A stretch of DNA of 36,648 nt from a virus, in IMG/VR virus record IMGVR_UViG_3300046505_000296, positions 1 through 36,648 of that record; one strand, given 5' to 3'. The notes under the pieces are model-generated. The model saw nothing but the letters and a program-made list of their open reading frames with translations. It was not told where the DNA came from and made no database searches. The translations under genes and the position numbers were made by a program. This document shows, piece by piece, positions 13,233 through 21,340 of the stretch (its first letter is position 1; each line of letters begins with the position of its first letter).

Positions 13233-14002
13233 CTATTCCACGAATCAAACCGATTCTTCGGTGGCCTGGCGGCAAAAGCCGGATGCTGAAGCGCATCCTG
13301 CCGTTGATCCCGCCGCACGTCTGCTATTGTGAACCATTCGCGGGCGGTATGGCGGTTCTGCTGGCGAAGGAACGATCCAGCGTGGAGGTGGTGAATGATC
13401 TGAACGGGAACCTCGTCGCGCTTTACCGCAATCTCCAGTTCCACCTTCCTGCGCTGCTGGGCGAGCTGAACTGGATGTTCGCGAGCCGACAGAATCTTCA
13501 TGACTTTGTCGCGCAACCAGGGATCACGGAGATCCAACGTGCCGCGCGTTTCCTCCTGGTGAACCGCACAAGCTTCGGTGGCACGATGCGCAGTTTCGGA
13601 GTTGGGAAGACTGCAGGTGGCGGCGTGGGCTTCAATCGCAAGACAGTCTCCAGTTCTATCCAGCGTCTGCACGATCGCCTCGATGGCGTCGTGGTTGAAC
13701 ACGTTCCCTACGAGCGTTGCTTCGCCAACTACGACTCGAAGGATTCCTTTTTCTTCCTCGATCCGCCTTACCTGGATGCGCCGACCGGAGCTTATGACGG
13801 GTGGGACAAGGAGCAGATGCGCGGCCTCCGAAAGAACATCAGCAAACTGAAGGGTCGCTGGCTTCTCACTGTGAACGATTCTCCGATGACCCGCGAACTT
13901 TTCTCGGACTGCCAGATCCAGGCGGTTTCAACGCAGAGCCGATTGTGCAACAACCGAACTCACAGCGACGTGAGATTCGGTGAACTCCTAATCACCACAT
14001 GA
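13229..14002 (+). CDS. D12-class N6-adenine DNA methyltransferase (Dam-like)
   Basis: Motifs of Dam/DpnM-type enzymes are all visible: LRWPGGK (residues 10-16) and EPFAGG (35-40) bind S-adenosylmethionine, NDLNGNLVALY follows, and the catalytic DPPY is at 178-181. At 257 aa it is the usual size. The GTG start at 13229 overlaps the lipase stop (GTGA). Family members usually methylate GATC. In Mu-like elements adenine methylation can protect against restriction or time late expression. The real target site cannot be told from sequence alone. No cognate endonuclease is adjacent, so it is an orphan methyltransferase. Confidence 0.92.
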   Translation: MTIPRIKPILRWPGGKSRMLKRILPLIPPHVCYCEPFAGGMAVLLAKERSSVEVVNDLNGNLVALYRNLQFHLPALLGELNWMFASRQNLHDFVAQPGITEIQRAARFLLVNRTSFGGTMRSFGVGKTAGGGVGFNRKTVSSSIQRLHDRLDGVVVEHVPYERCFANYDSKDSFFFLDPPYLDAPTGAYDGWDKEQMRGLRKNISKLKGRWLLTVNDSPMTRELFSDCQIQAVSTQSRLCNNRTHSDVRFGELLITT

Positions 14003-14382
14003 TCCTCGCCCAGGCAAACCTCGAATCTGTGCCAGACTCAACGTTCAAATGGACGGTCATCACCATCTTTGGGCTCATCCTCATAGCGGCATCCATCATT
14101 GGGATCATTGTAGCATTTCGGAAGCAGAAGACGGCCATCGAACCAAACACGATCGAGGTACGCAAAGCGCCAAAGCGATTCAACCACGACTTATGCCTCA
14201 CACAGCACGCGGACATTAAGAGGCGTCTCGACGGCCATGACGCTGAACTCAATACGCTATGGAACACGGTGCGGGTTGAAGATGAGGACATCCGCAAAGA
14301 GATGCGCGCATCGTTTGGACAAATATCCCGATCCCTCGGCCGCATTGAGGGCAGACTCGGCATAACCTTGGAGGAAAAATGA
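13999..14382 (+). CDS. membrane-anchored coiled-coil protein, 127 aa
   Basis: A short N-terminal segment precedes one strong hydrophobic helix (WTVITIFGLILIAASIIGIIVAF, residues ~19-41), then RKQK and a long charged helical region ending LGRIEGRLGIT. The positive residues after the span suggest the coiled coil lies in the cytoplasm. The ATG overlaps the methyltransferase stop by 4 bases and the stop overlaps the next start by 4 bases. Position just before the terminase genes matches membrane proteins of Mu-like lysis regions, but I cannot assign holin or spanin function. Confidence 0.7.
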   Translation: MILAQANLESVPDSTFKWTVITIFGLILIAASIIGIIVAFRKQKTAIEPNTIEVRKAPKRFNHDLCLTQHADIKRRLDGHDAELNTLWNTVRVEDEDIRKEMRASFGQISRSLGRIEGRLGITLEEK

Positions 14383-14651
14383 CCGCACGCCAGGCCACCA
14401 TCATCACCCACACGTTGCGCTTCCTGGAACTGCTCGAAGGAGCCCAGGCGGTGGAGGCTGTTATTCACGCGAGCGTCCAGGGATCGATGAGCCTCTTTGG
14501 TGAAGTGCGGCCATCCTTCGCCGAGATGAGCGAGGCAATCAAGGTGTGTGACGAGCGTGGATGGATTAACGGCGTCGTGAGCCGGGTGAAAGGCGTCATG
14601 AAATGGAACATCACTGACGGTGGTCGGGCCGCGCTCCTGGAGATGCAATGA
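14379..14651 (+). CDS. winged-helix-like protein, 90 aa
   Basis: A helical protein with a C-terminal pattern of a winged helix: EMSEAIKVCDERGWINGVVSRVKGVMKWNITDGGRAALL, where the last part (W-x-ITDGGRAAL) is a common ending of wHTH modules. The start overlaps the upstream stop by 4 bases, and the DUF3486 gene starts one base after its stop codon. It may be a late regulator or a small packaging protein that binds DNA. Unproven. Confidence 0.6.
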   Translation: MTARQATIITHTLRFLELLEGAQAVEAVIHASVQGSMSLFGEVRPSFAEMSEAIKVCDERGWINGVVSRVKGVMKWNITDGGRAALLEMQ

Positions 14652-15230
14652 ATGAGCACGAACAAACCACGCGGCGGTCAGGATTCGCAATTGACGAAAC
14701 TCAAGATGCTGCCCGCTGCCACGCGGGAAGTCATTTGGTCATGGCGCGAGGAATTGAAGGACGGCACGCCGCTCAGCAATGCCGCCATCCGGAATCGCCT
14801 GGCCACGCAGTTTGGGGTGCGGCTGCAGCGCGATGGGCAATTGTCTGTGTTCTGGTCCTGGCAGGCGCACCAAATGCGCACGGAGAGTTACAACGCCAAG
14901 ATCGAGCAGTTCGAGGAGTTTTACGCCAAGCAGAATCCCAATGCCTCACGGGAGCGCGTTCGGGATGCGGCGATTTCGTTTTTCATGACGGAGACGGCCG
15001 CCAATGGGGATCGGGAAGGATTTGTGGATGTGGCCAACCTGGACTTGCGGGAACGCGAAGGCGCGACGCGAGCCAGGTTCGAGGAACGGAAGATCAATGT
15101 GAGCGAACGGCGGGTGGCGCTGCTCGAGCAGAAAGCGGCCGCGTTCGACCAGGCCAAGAAGATTTCAGACAGCAAGCTGACTCCTGCAGAGAAGGATTCG
15201 GAGTACCGCCGCATTTTTGGAATGTCGTGA
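14652..15230 (+). CDS. DUF3486 family protein (Mu gp27-like, probable small terminase)
   Basis: The N-terminal region (LTKLKMLPAATREVIWSWREELKDGTPLSNAAIRNRLATQFGV, shown here as separate helices) is the DNA-binding domain of DUF3486/gp27 proteins, where short 'lP.evr..i...l.....s..ei...l...G' motifs recur. The rest is a long coiled coil (about residues 70-185). At 192 aa it matches Mu gp27. It lies directly before the large terminase and overlaps it by 4 bases (GTGA), as gp27 precedes gp28 in Mu. Expected role: recognition of the packaging start and recruitment of the motor. Confidence 0.8.
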   Translation: MSTNKPRGGQDSQLTKLKMLPAATREVIWSWREELKDGTPLSNAAIRNRLATQFGVRLQRDGQLSVFWSWQAHQMRTESYNAKIEQFEEFYAKQNPNASRERVRDAAISFFMTETAANGDREGFVDVANLDLREREGATRARFEERKINVSERRVALLEQKAAAFDQAKKISDSKLTPAEKDSEYRRIFGMS

Positions 15231-16714
15231 AGACACAGCATACCAAACGCAAGACACGATGCGTCACGCCCGCTGGCGCCAGTACGCCGGCCAATGCTGG
15301 AAGCTTGGGATCGCAGGATTCTGCGACGGCAGCGGGCAAATCCATTTCCATCCACGTCCCGAAGTCCCCACTCGATCTGCTGCTGCCATACCAGCGCAAG
15401 CTGGCGGATGACGAGGCGCGTTTCAAATATGCGCTCCAGGCCAGGCAGACTGGGAAAGATTTCACGAGCGGCGCTGAGGGCATCCGCGATTGTTTCCTGC
15501 ATGAGTTGAAGCGCGACAAGGTGAACTGGCTGATCGCGGCTCCATCCGAACGCCAGTCCATTGAGTCGTTGGAGAAGTGGAAGGAATGGACGGAGGCATT
15601 CAAGCTGGCTATCGCAGACGTCCAGGAAGAACGCGAGGACGCGAAGAACAGCGAGTCGCTCCTTAAATCGTCCACGATCACGTTCCCAAATGGTTCTCGA
15701 GTGATTGCGGTGCCTGGCAAGCCGGATACCGTTCGTGGATTTTCCGCGAACATTCTGCTGACCGAGTTCGCGTTCTTCGAAGATCCGGACAAGACGTGGC
15801 GGGCGATTCTGCCGAGCATCACAAACCCGCTGCGTGGCGGGTTGAAGAAATGCCGCTTGGTCACCACGCCAAACGGCGTCGGCAACAAGGCGCACGATCT
15901 CTGGCTTAAAAACTATCAGCAGCCAAATTCAAAGTGGAGCTGTCACCGCATTGATATTTACGACGCGGTCAAGCAGGGGCTTCCCGTTGACATCGAGGAA
16001 CTGAAGGCAGCGCTCGATGACCTGGAAGGTTGGGCTCAGGAATATGAACTCAACTTTCTCGACCAGGCCACAGTCCTACTTCCATACGACCTGATCGTTC
16101 CCTGTGAGAACCCGCTGGCGACGGCGACATGTGATCCAAGCTTTTGGGCTCCGACCAGCGGAGGCGCTCCCATCTTCCTTGGCATCGATTTTGGCCGGTC
16201 ACGGGATCTCACCGTCTGCTGGGCCGTTGAACTGATTGGCGGCACGTTCCGAATGACGAAGGAAGTATTGGAGCTGCGGAAGATGTCCACGCCGGATCAG
16301 CTCGACATTTTACGCCCGCGCATCCGACGCGCTCAACACGTCTGCCTGGACTACACCGGCCCCGGAGTCGGCTTGGGTGATCTGATGGTGGCACCCAAGG
16401 AAGGCTTTAGTCAGTGGAAACCGGAGGAACACAAATTTGGGAAGGTCGAGCTTTGCACGTTCACCAACAAGCTGAAGCTTGAAATCTTCCCGTCGCTGCG
16501 GGTTGCATTTGAGCAGAAAACGATCGGCATTCCGGTGAACCGCGTGATCCGCGACGACCTCCACAGTATGAGCCGCGTTGCCCTGGCTGGTGGCGGTGTG
16601 ACATACCGGGCGCCGCACACCGTGGATGGCCATGCCGACCGCTGCACAGGTCTGGCTTTGGCGATCCGGGCCGGCAAGCAGCCGGGAATGAACTTTTCAG
16701 CCACTTTGATATGA
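15227..16714 (+). CDS. large terminase subunit (Mu gp28-like)
   Basis: Motor ATPase plus nuclease that packages phage DNA. The ATPase P-loop region is ALQARQTGKDFTS (residues ~69-81), close to the SRQTGKD type of Mu gp28. The Walker B region is ANILLTEFAFFED, where Thr179 stands in place of the usual Asp but Glu180 is kept. The nuclease domain shows GIDFGRSRD (D321), CLDYTGPG (D375) and VDGHAD (D471), an RNase H-like metal site. I chose the GTG at 15227, which overlaps the DUF3486 stop. The frame is open 580 bases upstream, but that is a shadow of the previous gene. Length 495 aa, near Mu gp28 (about 550). Confidence 0.92.
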   Translation: MKTQHTKRKTRCVTPAGASTPANAGSLGSQDSATAAGKSISIHVPKSPLDLLLPYQRKLADDEARFKYALQARQTGKDFTSGAEGIRDCFLHELKRDKVNWLIAAPSERQSIESLEKWKEWTEAFKLAIADVQEEREDAKNSESLLKSSTITFPNGSRVIAVPGKPDTVRGFSANILLTEFAFFEDPDKTWRAILPSITNPLRGGLKKCRLVTTPNGVGNKAHDLWLKNYQQPNSKWSCHRIDIYDAVKQGLPVDIEELKAALDDLEGWAQEYELNFLDQATVLLPYDLIVPCENPLATATCDPSFWAPTSGGAPIFLGIDFGRSRDLTVCWAVELIGGTFRMTKEVLELRKMSTPDQLDILRPRIRRAQHVCLDYTGPGVGLGDLMVAPKEGFSQWKPEEHKFGKVELCTFTNKLKLEIFPSLRVAFEQKTIGIPVNRVIRDDLHSMSRVALAGGGVTYRAPHTVDGHADRCTGLALAIRAGKQPGMNFSATLI

Positions 16715-16875
16715 TCCGCGACCCCCTCCTAATTGCCCCAGGACGATTTCAGGGGTGTCTATGCCGCGGTCGCGTCCTCCGACGCCACAGCGAGCCAGTT
16801 AAAGCGGGACTTAAGGCGGCGTTTAAGTGGGTTCAACCCTCGTTTTACCATCCCGCCACAGGAGGTGTGGTTTGA
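16711..16875 (+). CDS. small basic protein between terminase and portal, 54 aa
   Basis: An ATG overlapping the terminase stop by 4 bases (ATGA at 16711) opens a 54-codon frame that ends in a 4-base overlap with the portal TTG start (TTGA at 16872). It thus fills the gap precisely. The protein is basic with two Cys (CLC at 16-18) and a C-terminal KWVQPSFYHPATGG. No family is recognised. The double coupling is the evidence that it is real and also supports the unusual portal start. Confidence 0.6.
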   Translation: MIRDPLLIAPGRFQGCLCRGRVLRRHSEPVKAGLKAAFKWVQPSFYHPATGGVV

Positions 16876-19064
16876 AACCCGGATTTTTCACAAAATGGGC
16901 CGGGTCGATCCTCAAGAAATCGCTGGCCCAGCTCACCGCCAACTTCACCCATGGGTTGGATCTGAATGACGCCGGGGCGGTCTCGGCCTTTACCAAGCCG
17001 TTTGCCCAATCCGCCTGGGTGCGGAGCGCCATCAGCAAGGTGGCAGGTCCCATCTCCGCCGTGGATCTGTTCTTTACTGATGATGAGAACGAAGTCGAGG
17101 ATCCGCGCCTGGCTGCTTTCTGGTCCGCACCGGCCTTGAACCCGGATTTTACCCGGATGAGCATCGTGGATTTTAAGGACATCTCGGTGTCCTGGCTGCT
17201 CCTGCGCGGCGAAGTGTTCTACATCCTGGACGATTCCTGGGTGGTGCCGTTCCCCGATGTCGCTGGCGGAATCCGCACCCCGCTCATCATCCCGCGTCCG
17301 GATCGGATGCGTGAAGTGGTCTTTGGCGGGCAGCTTCAGGAATGGGTTTACACGGATGTGGCAGGCAAGCAGACCCATTTCTCACCCGACCGAATCCTGC
17401 AGATCAAACTTTTTAACCCATACAACCAGTGGCGCGGCCTCGGGCCTATGGAAGCGGCGATGATCGCCGCTGGTGGCGACTACGCGGCAGGTCTGTTCGC
17501 CAAGAACACCGCCGAGGCTAATGGGGACCAGGGCGTTTACGTTGTGGCCAAGGGAGGAATTCCGGATGACAAGCAGCGTGAGCAGATCGTGAACCAGCTA
17601 CGCGAGAAACGCGCCATGCAGCAGCGCGGGATCTTTAGGCCCGCATTTCTGACGGGTGACATCACGATTGAAGATCCCAAGGTGCGCGCGGTAGATGTGG
17701 CGTTCATTTCGCAACGGACGGAAGCCCGCCGGGAAATCGCAATCGCTTTCGGCGTGCCGCCGAGTTTCTTTGATCCGCTCGCCAGCTACAGCATCGGCTC
17801 GCAAAGCGACCGGTTCATCTTGATCGAGGAAACCTGCAAACCGCTCGGTGCGCGGCTGTGTGGCGGTTGGGCGGCCATCGCCTCGCATATCATCGCGCGG
17901 CCTGTGACGGCGAAGCTGGATTGGGACGATCATAGTGTGATGCAGGCGGTGCGGCGCGAACGGCTGGATTCAGCGCTGAAACTCTGGGGCACCGGCATGC
18001 CGATGAAAGAAGTTAGTGATTATCTTTCCCTTGAACTGCCCGAGTATCCCGGTTGGGACAGGGGTTTCCTGCCATTGAATCTCGCTCCAATTGACGAAGC
18101 CACACAAAGCTCGACGGACAATCCTGCGCTGGCTGAACCAGACATTGCACCTCCCGATCCGGTCAAGGACGCCATTCGCGCGCTACAGAGCGGCCACCGT
18201 GTTCCAGAGAACAATGGCAGGTGCGGCACGCACTGCGGCTGCAGCGTGGATGAGGAGGCGATGGTCAAGAGCGGTCGCGACCCGAAAGAGATTACCCTTT
18301 GGAAATCCATCGTCTCGAAACGCCGAGAAACCCTCAAAATCTACCTGGCGAAATTTAGCAAGGTGCTGATGATCGCCCGGGCGCAGGTGCTGCGTAAGCT
18401 GGAACGCGCGGCGCTTGAAAAAGCTCTCACGCCGGAGCAACGCTCCACTGCCGCCGACTTCCTGTTTGATCTGATGGGCTTTGATAAGACCTTCCAGTTT
18501 TCGATGCGTGGTGTGGCGCTGGATGCGCTGCAGAAAGCCGGGGACCAGGTGCTGGCCGAAATCGGCAAGGATGAACCCTGGAAGATGCCGCAGGCGGAAG
18601 CCATGCGTTTCCTATCCGAGCGCAAGAGCAAACTCTCCGGAGTGTCTAAGGAAGTTTACGACCGCATCCGCGACAAGATTTCCGAGGGTCTTACCAATGG
18701 CGATCCGCTTTCGACAATTGCCGATTCGATCCGCGCCGAGTTCAACGACATCTCGAAAGTTCGCGGCCTGGTGATCGCCCAAACGGAAACCTCCGCTGCC
18801 TACGGTTTTGGCCGGCACACGGCCATGAAGGAAGCGGGCATCAAGTTCAAGAAATGGCTCACCAGTGGAAACTCCAACGTCCGCGCCGCGCATCAGGACA
18901 TGAATGGGGAGATCGTTCCCATCGACGAACTGTTTCTCGTCGTGGACCCCAGGACCGGCGAGAGCGACGAAATCCTGCATCCCGGCGACTCGGCTGGTGA
19001 ACCGTGGAATGTGATCAACTGCCACTGCGTGGAAGTGGCCAGCAAGGAAGGACCGGAAGAATAA
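16872..19064 (+). CDS. portal protein fused to MuF-like minor head domain, 730 aa
   Basis: Residues 1 to ~400 are an HK97-type portal: a helical start, a domain with FYILDDSWVVPFPD and FSPDRILQIKLFNPYNQWRGLGPMEAA, and FGVPPSFFDP plus a SDRFILIEETCKPLGARL stem-helix region. After a Cys-rich linker (CGTHCGC) the final ~170 residues match the Mu gpF/SPP1 gp7 family (PF04233): AQTETSAAYGFGRHTAMKEAG, KKWLTSGNSNVRAAHQDMNGE, and the ending WNVINCHCVE. Start: TTG at 16872 with AGGAGG 6 bases upstream and a 4-base overlap with the small gene before it. A GTG at 16827 is the alternative. The portal forms the DNA entry ring; MuF aids head assembly or DNA ejection. Confidence 0.9.
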   Translation: MKPGFFTKWAGSILKKSLAQLTANFTHGLDLNDAGAVSAFTKPFAQSAWVRSAISKVAGPISAVDLFFTDDENEVEDPRLAAFWSAPALNPDFTRMSIVDFKDISVSWLLLRGEVFYILDDSWVVPFPDVAGGIRTPLIIPRPDRMREVVFGGQLQEWVYTDVAGKQTHFSPDRILQIKLFNPYNQWRGLGPMEAAMIAAGGDYAAGLFAKNTAEANGDQGVYVVAKGGIPDDKQREQIVNQLREKRAMQQRGIFRPAFLTGDITIEDPKVRAVDVAFISQRTEARREIAIAFGVPPSFFDPLASYSIGSQSDRFILIEETCKPLGARLCGGWAAIASHIIARPVTAKLDWDDHSVMQAVRRERLDSALKLWGTGMPMKEVSDYLSLELPEYPGWDRGFLPLNLAPIDEATQSSTDNPALAEPDIAPPDPVKDAIRALQSGHRVPENNGRCGTHCGCSVDEEAMVKSGRDPKEITLWKSIVSKRRETLKIYLAKFSKVLMIARAQVLRKLERAALEKALTPEQRSTAADFLFDLMGFDKTFQFSMRGVALDALQKAGDQVLAEIGKDEPWKMPQAEAMRFLSERKSKLSGVSKEVYDRIRDKISEGLTNGDPLSTIADSIRAEFNDISKVRGLVIAQTETSAAYGFGRHTAMKEAGIKFKKWLTSGNSNVRAAHQDMNGEIVPIDELFLVVDPRTGESDEILHPGDSAGEPWNVINCHCVEVASKEGPEE

Positions 19065-19066
19065 TC

Positions 19067-19741
19067 ATGCAACCCATCCGCCGCACCATTCATCCCGAAG
19101 TCAAAGTGCTCGATGCCAAGGCCGGCATCGCCGAATACGTCGCCAGCGACGAAACGATTGACAGCTACCGCGAGATCATCCGAGCGGATGGCTGGCGCTT
19201 CAGCCGTTTCGCGAAGAATGCACCCTTCGTGGATTCTCACGACTACGGCACTGTCGAGAAGTTGCTCGGCAAGGTGATGGATTTCAAAGTCGCGGGCGCC
19301 ACGCTCGTTGAAACCGTGCAATGGGCCATTGACGTGCCGGAGAACAAGCTGGCGCAGCTCGGTTGGAAGATGACGGCCGCCGGCTACTTACGGGCAGTCA
19401 GTGTCGGTTTCATTCCCACAAAGGCTGTGAGTCGATGGGACTCTAATCCGGACCCATTTGTCAAGGAGCTCACACGGCTCGGCCTCGATGAAAAAAGCGG
19501 AGTGCGCGCCATTTATCTGCAACAGGAACAAATCGAGCTGAGCGCCTGCATCATTGGCGCGAACCCGAATGCCCTGGCCAAATCCTACAAGGCCGGCGTC
19601 ATCAACGACGCGGACCTGGATACCATTTCGACTGAGATCGCCAAACACGCAACCGCCAACCCGGCTGATGGACCCGCTGCCGCCGCGTTGGCCCAGCAGC
19701 GGGCGCGCATGGCATTTCGAGTCGAGTTAGCCAAACTGTAA
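19067..19741 (+). CDS. HK97-family prohead protease
   Basis: Serine protease that trims scaffold and capsid during head maturation. His58 in DSHDYGTVEKLLGKV and Ser112 in YLRAVSVGFIP are the two signature catalytic positions of the family (PF04586). The C-terminal ~40 residues are Ala-rich and helical, possibly a capsid-targeting or self-cleaved tail. I use the ATG at 19067 (MQPIRR), two bases after the portal stop, although the frame opens at 19004. At 224 aa it is of normal length and lies directly before the capsid gene. Confidence 0.88.
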   Translation: MQPIRRTIHPEVKVLDAKAGIAEYVASDETIDSYREIIRADGWRFSRFAKNAPFVDSHDYGTVEKLLGKVMDFKVAGATLVETVQWAIDVPENKLAQLGWKMTAAGYLRAVSVGFIPTKAVSRWDSNPDPFVKELTRLGLDEKSGVRAIYLQQEQIELSACIIGANPNALAKSYKAGVINDADLDTISTEIAKHATANPADGPAAAALAQQRARMAFRVELAKL

Positions 19742-19748
19742 AACCATT

Positions 19749-21035
19749 ATGTTACGAAGATCCATTCCCCTGTTAATCGCCGATGCTGCCGAAGGCGCCC
19801 TCTCTGAGACGGAGTTCCAGAAGAAAGTCCTGGCTGGCGTCGAAGCGCTTCAAACCAAAATCACCACACTCGAAACCGGCAAGGCATCCGGCGAGGAAAT
19901 CACCAAAATCAAAACCGAGATCAACAAGATCGCGGCTGATCTGCAGGTAATGCAGCGCACTCAGTCCAAATTGCGAAACTTGCGCTCGGCCAAACCTGGC
20001 CAGGTATCGGATGATGCCGCCCGCCATCTCGGAGCCATCGCGCTCGTCATTGGTCTCCAGCGTGGTCAGATCAAAGGTGCGACCGCTGAAGGACTGGTCA
20101 AAGACATCCTCGGCATCGAGGCCAGGACGGCCGTCGCGTCGTCGGATATTCCGCTGCCGACCGAATATCAGGGTGAAGTTGTCGAGTTGGTTGGCCAATA
20201 CGGCGCCGCCCGGCAATACGGCACCGTGTTCCCGCTTGGCGCGGGCACCGTAAAGTTGCCCAAGCTCACCACTGACCCTGTGTTCACCCTCGTTGCGGCC
20301 AGTGGTGGAGTGGGTGAGAAGGTGCCACAGACGCCCTTCGTGACGTTCACCGCCGAAAAGTTTGGCGGTATCGTCCGGCTGCCGTCCGAAATCGAGGACG
20401 ACAGCATCATCGCCATCGGCCAATTCCTGGCGCGATATGCAGCGCGCAATATCGCCCGCGTCGAAGACACCAACTTCTTTGTTGGCACCGGCGCTGGCTC
20501 AGGGGTGAATGGTTCGGTCGCGGGCCTCACTGCCAGCACCATCACCAACTCCAAGGTTGTGCAGATGGCGGGAACGATGACGGCTTACAGCAAAGCGACG
20601 CTGGCGAACTTCCGCGCGCTGCGCGCCGTTCCGGATGCGCCGATCATTCGCCGTGGTTTCTACTACCTCCATCCCACGATGGAGCAGTTGCTCTCCACGT
20701 TCAACACGGCCGGCGACAAGCCCTACAACCCGAACGCGCAGTTCTCGAACACGGGAGGCCAGCCGTTCCTCTCTGGCGCCACGCTCGACGGCTATCCGAT
20801 CCGTTGGGTGGACGTCCTGCCCGCGTATTCCGCCTCGGCGGTCATCAGCACCGTCTTCGCCCTGTTCGGCGACTGCAGCTACCAGTACCTCGGCGTGCGC
20901 GGCGGCATCCGCTTCGACACATCGATGGAAGCCGGTTTCACCACGGATGAGATCCTCGTCCGTGCGCTGGAGCGTTTCACCATCGGCCTGATGGCCCTCG
21001 GTGCGGTTGCCGGCCTCGAAACAGCCGCAGCCTAA
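19749..21035 (+). CDS. HK97-fold major capsid protein
   Basis: The first ~100 residues are helical (TEFQKKVLAGVEALQTKITTLETGK, then KIKTEINKIAADLQ), matching the scaffolding delta domain removed by the protease. The rest matches the PF05065 capsid fold: VASSDIPLPTEYQGEVVELV (N-arm to E-loop), a GAGTVKLPKLTTD strand, TAEKFGGIVRLPSEIEDDS (spine helix start) and a P-domain helix. The A-domain segment FYYLHPTMEQLLSTF, YPIRWVDVLPA, and the C-terminal GDCSYQYLGVRGGIRFDTS follow. At 428 aa it is typical. A terminator follows within 15 bases. Mu itself has a different head protein, so this is a mixed genome. Confidence 0.92.
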   Translation: MLRRSIPLLIADAAEGALSETEFQKKVLAGVEALQTKITTLETGKASGEEITKIKTEINKIAADLQVMQRTQSKLRNLRSAKPGQVSDDAARHLGAIALVIGLQRGQIKGATAEGLVKDILGIEARTAVASSDIPLPTEYQGEVVELVGQYGAARQYGTVFPLGAGTVKLPKLTTDPVFTLVAASGGVGEKVPQTPFVTFTAEKFGGIVRLPSEIEDDSIIAIGQFLARYAARNIARVEDTNFFVGTGAGSGVNGSVAGLTASTITNSKVVQMAGTMTAYSKATLANFRALRAVPDAPIIRRGFYYLHPTMEQLLSTFNTAGDKPYNPNAQFSNTGGQPFLSGATLDGYPIRWVDVLPAYSASAVISTVFALFGDCSYQYLGVRGGIRFDTSMEAGFTTDEILVRALERFTIGLMALGAVAGLETAAA

Positions 21036-21047
21036 ATTGAGGCCTTG

Positions 21048-21070
21048 AAAGCCCGCGCGGGCGGGTTTTT
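21048..21070 (+). terminator. intrinsic terminator after the capsid gene
   Basis: CCCGC-GCGG-GCGGG forms a stem-loop, extended by AAA on the 5' side and closed by TTTTT on the 3' side, 13 bases after the capsid stop. It would limit read-through from capsid into tail genes. Confidence 0.65.
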
Positions 21071-21107
21071 CACTCACGTTGGAACGTGAGCTTTTCCCGC
21101 CCGCGCG
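21054..21107 (+). promoter_or_regulatory. alternative long hairpin competing with the capsid terminator
   Basis: CGCGCGGGCGGG (21054-21065) is perfectly complementary to CCCGCCCGCGCG (21096-21107), a 12-bp stem. It encloses a second hairpin, CTCACGTT-GG-AACGTGAG (21073-21090). The long stem uses bases of the terminator stem, so the two folds exclude each other. This resembles an attenuator or antiterminator layout, but the function is inferred. Confidence 0.5.
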
Positions 21108-21124
21108 TTTTCTGAAACCCAACA

Positions 21125-21340
21125 ATGCCGACAATTCCAAATATACCGGTGCCGAAAAGCGATGGCGGCGAGAACTGGCCGCCGCGCGACCGGATGGTTC
21201 AACCCGGCCAGGTGCGCACCCGCGCCAGCACCGAACAGATCCTCGGTCACGATCCGAACGGCGACGTTGTCGCAAGCGGATCAGGTATTGTCCGCCTCAA
21301 CGCTCCACGCTCTGACGCTTCCACGCCACAACGACCATGA
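21125..21340 (+). CDS. hypothetical structural-region protein, 71 aa
   Basis: A Pro-, Gly- and Asp-rich small protein (PNIPVPKSDGGENWPPRDR) of low helical content, without recognised domain. It begins 18 bases after the long hairpin and its stop overlaps the next ATG by 4 bases. In many siphophages the gene after the capsid encodes a small decoration or connector protein; nothing here proves that. Confidence 0.5.
   Translation: MPTIPNIPVPKSDGGENWPPRDRMVQPGQVRTRASTEQILGHDPNGDVVASGSGIVRLNAPRSDASTPQRP

Noticed and set aside
14648-15226. Frame open upstream of the terminase, which would add 193 residues.
   Set aside because: The stretch is read in another frame as the DUF3486 protein, the translation there is low-complexity and unlike a terminase, and the GTG at 15227 is coupled to the DUF3486 stop.
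15094-15895. Long minus-strand frames (264 and 324 aa) over the terminase region.
   Set aside because: They are antisense shadows of the DUF3486 and terminase genes with no start signal or recognisable domain.
16733-16969. 78-aa frame with a TTG start between terminase and portal.
   Set aside because: It overlaps the portal by about 98 bases, whereas the 54-aa frame at 16711 fits the gap with coupled ends.
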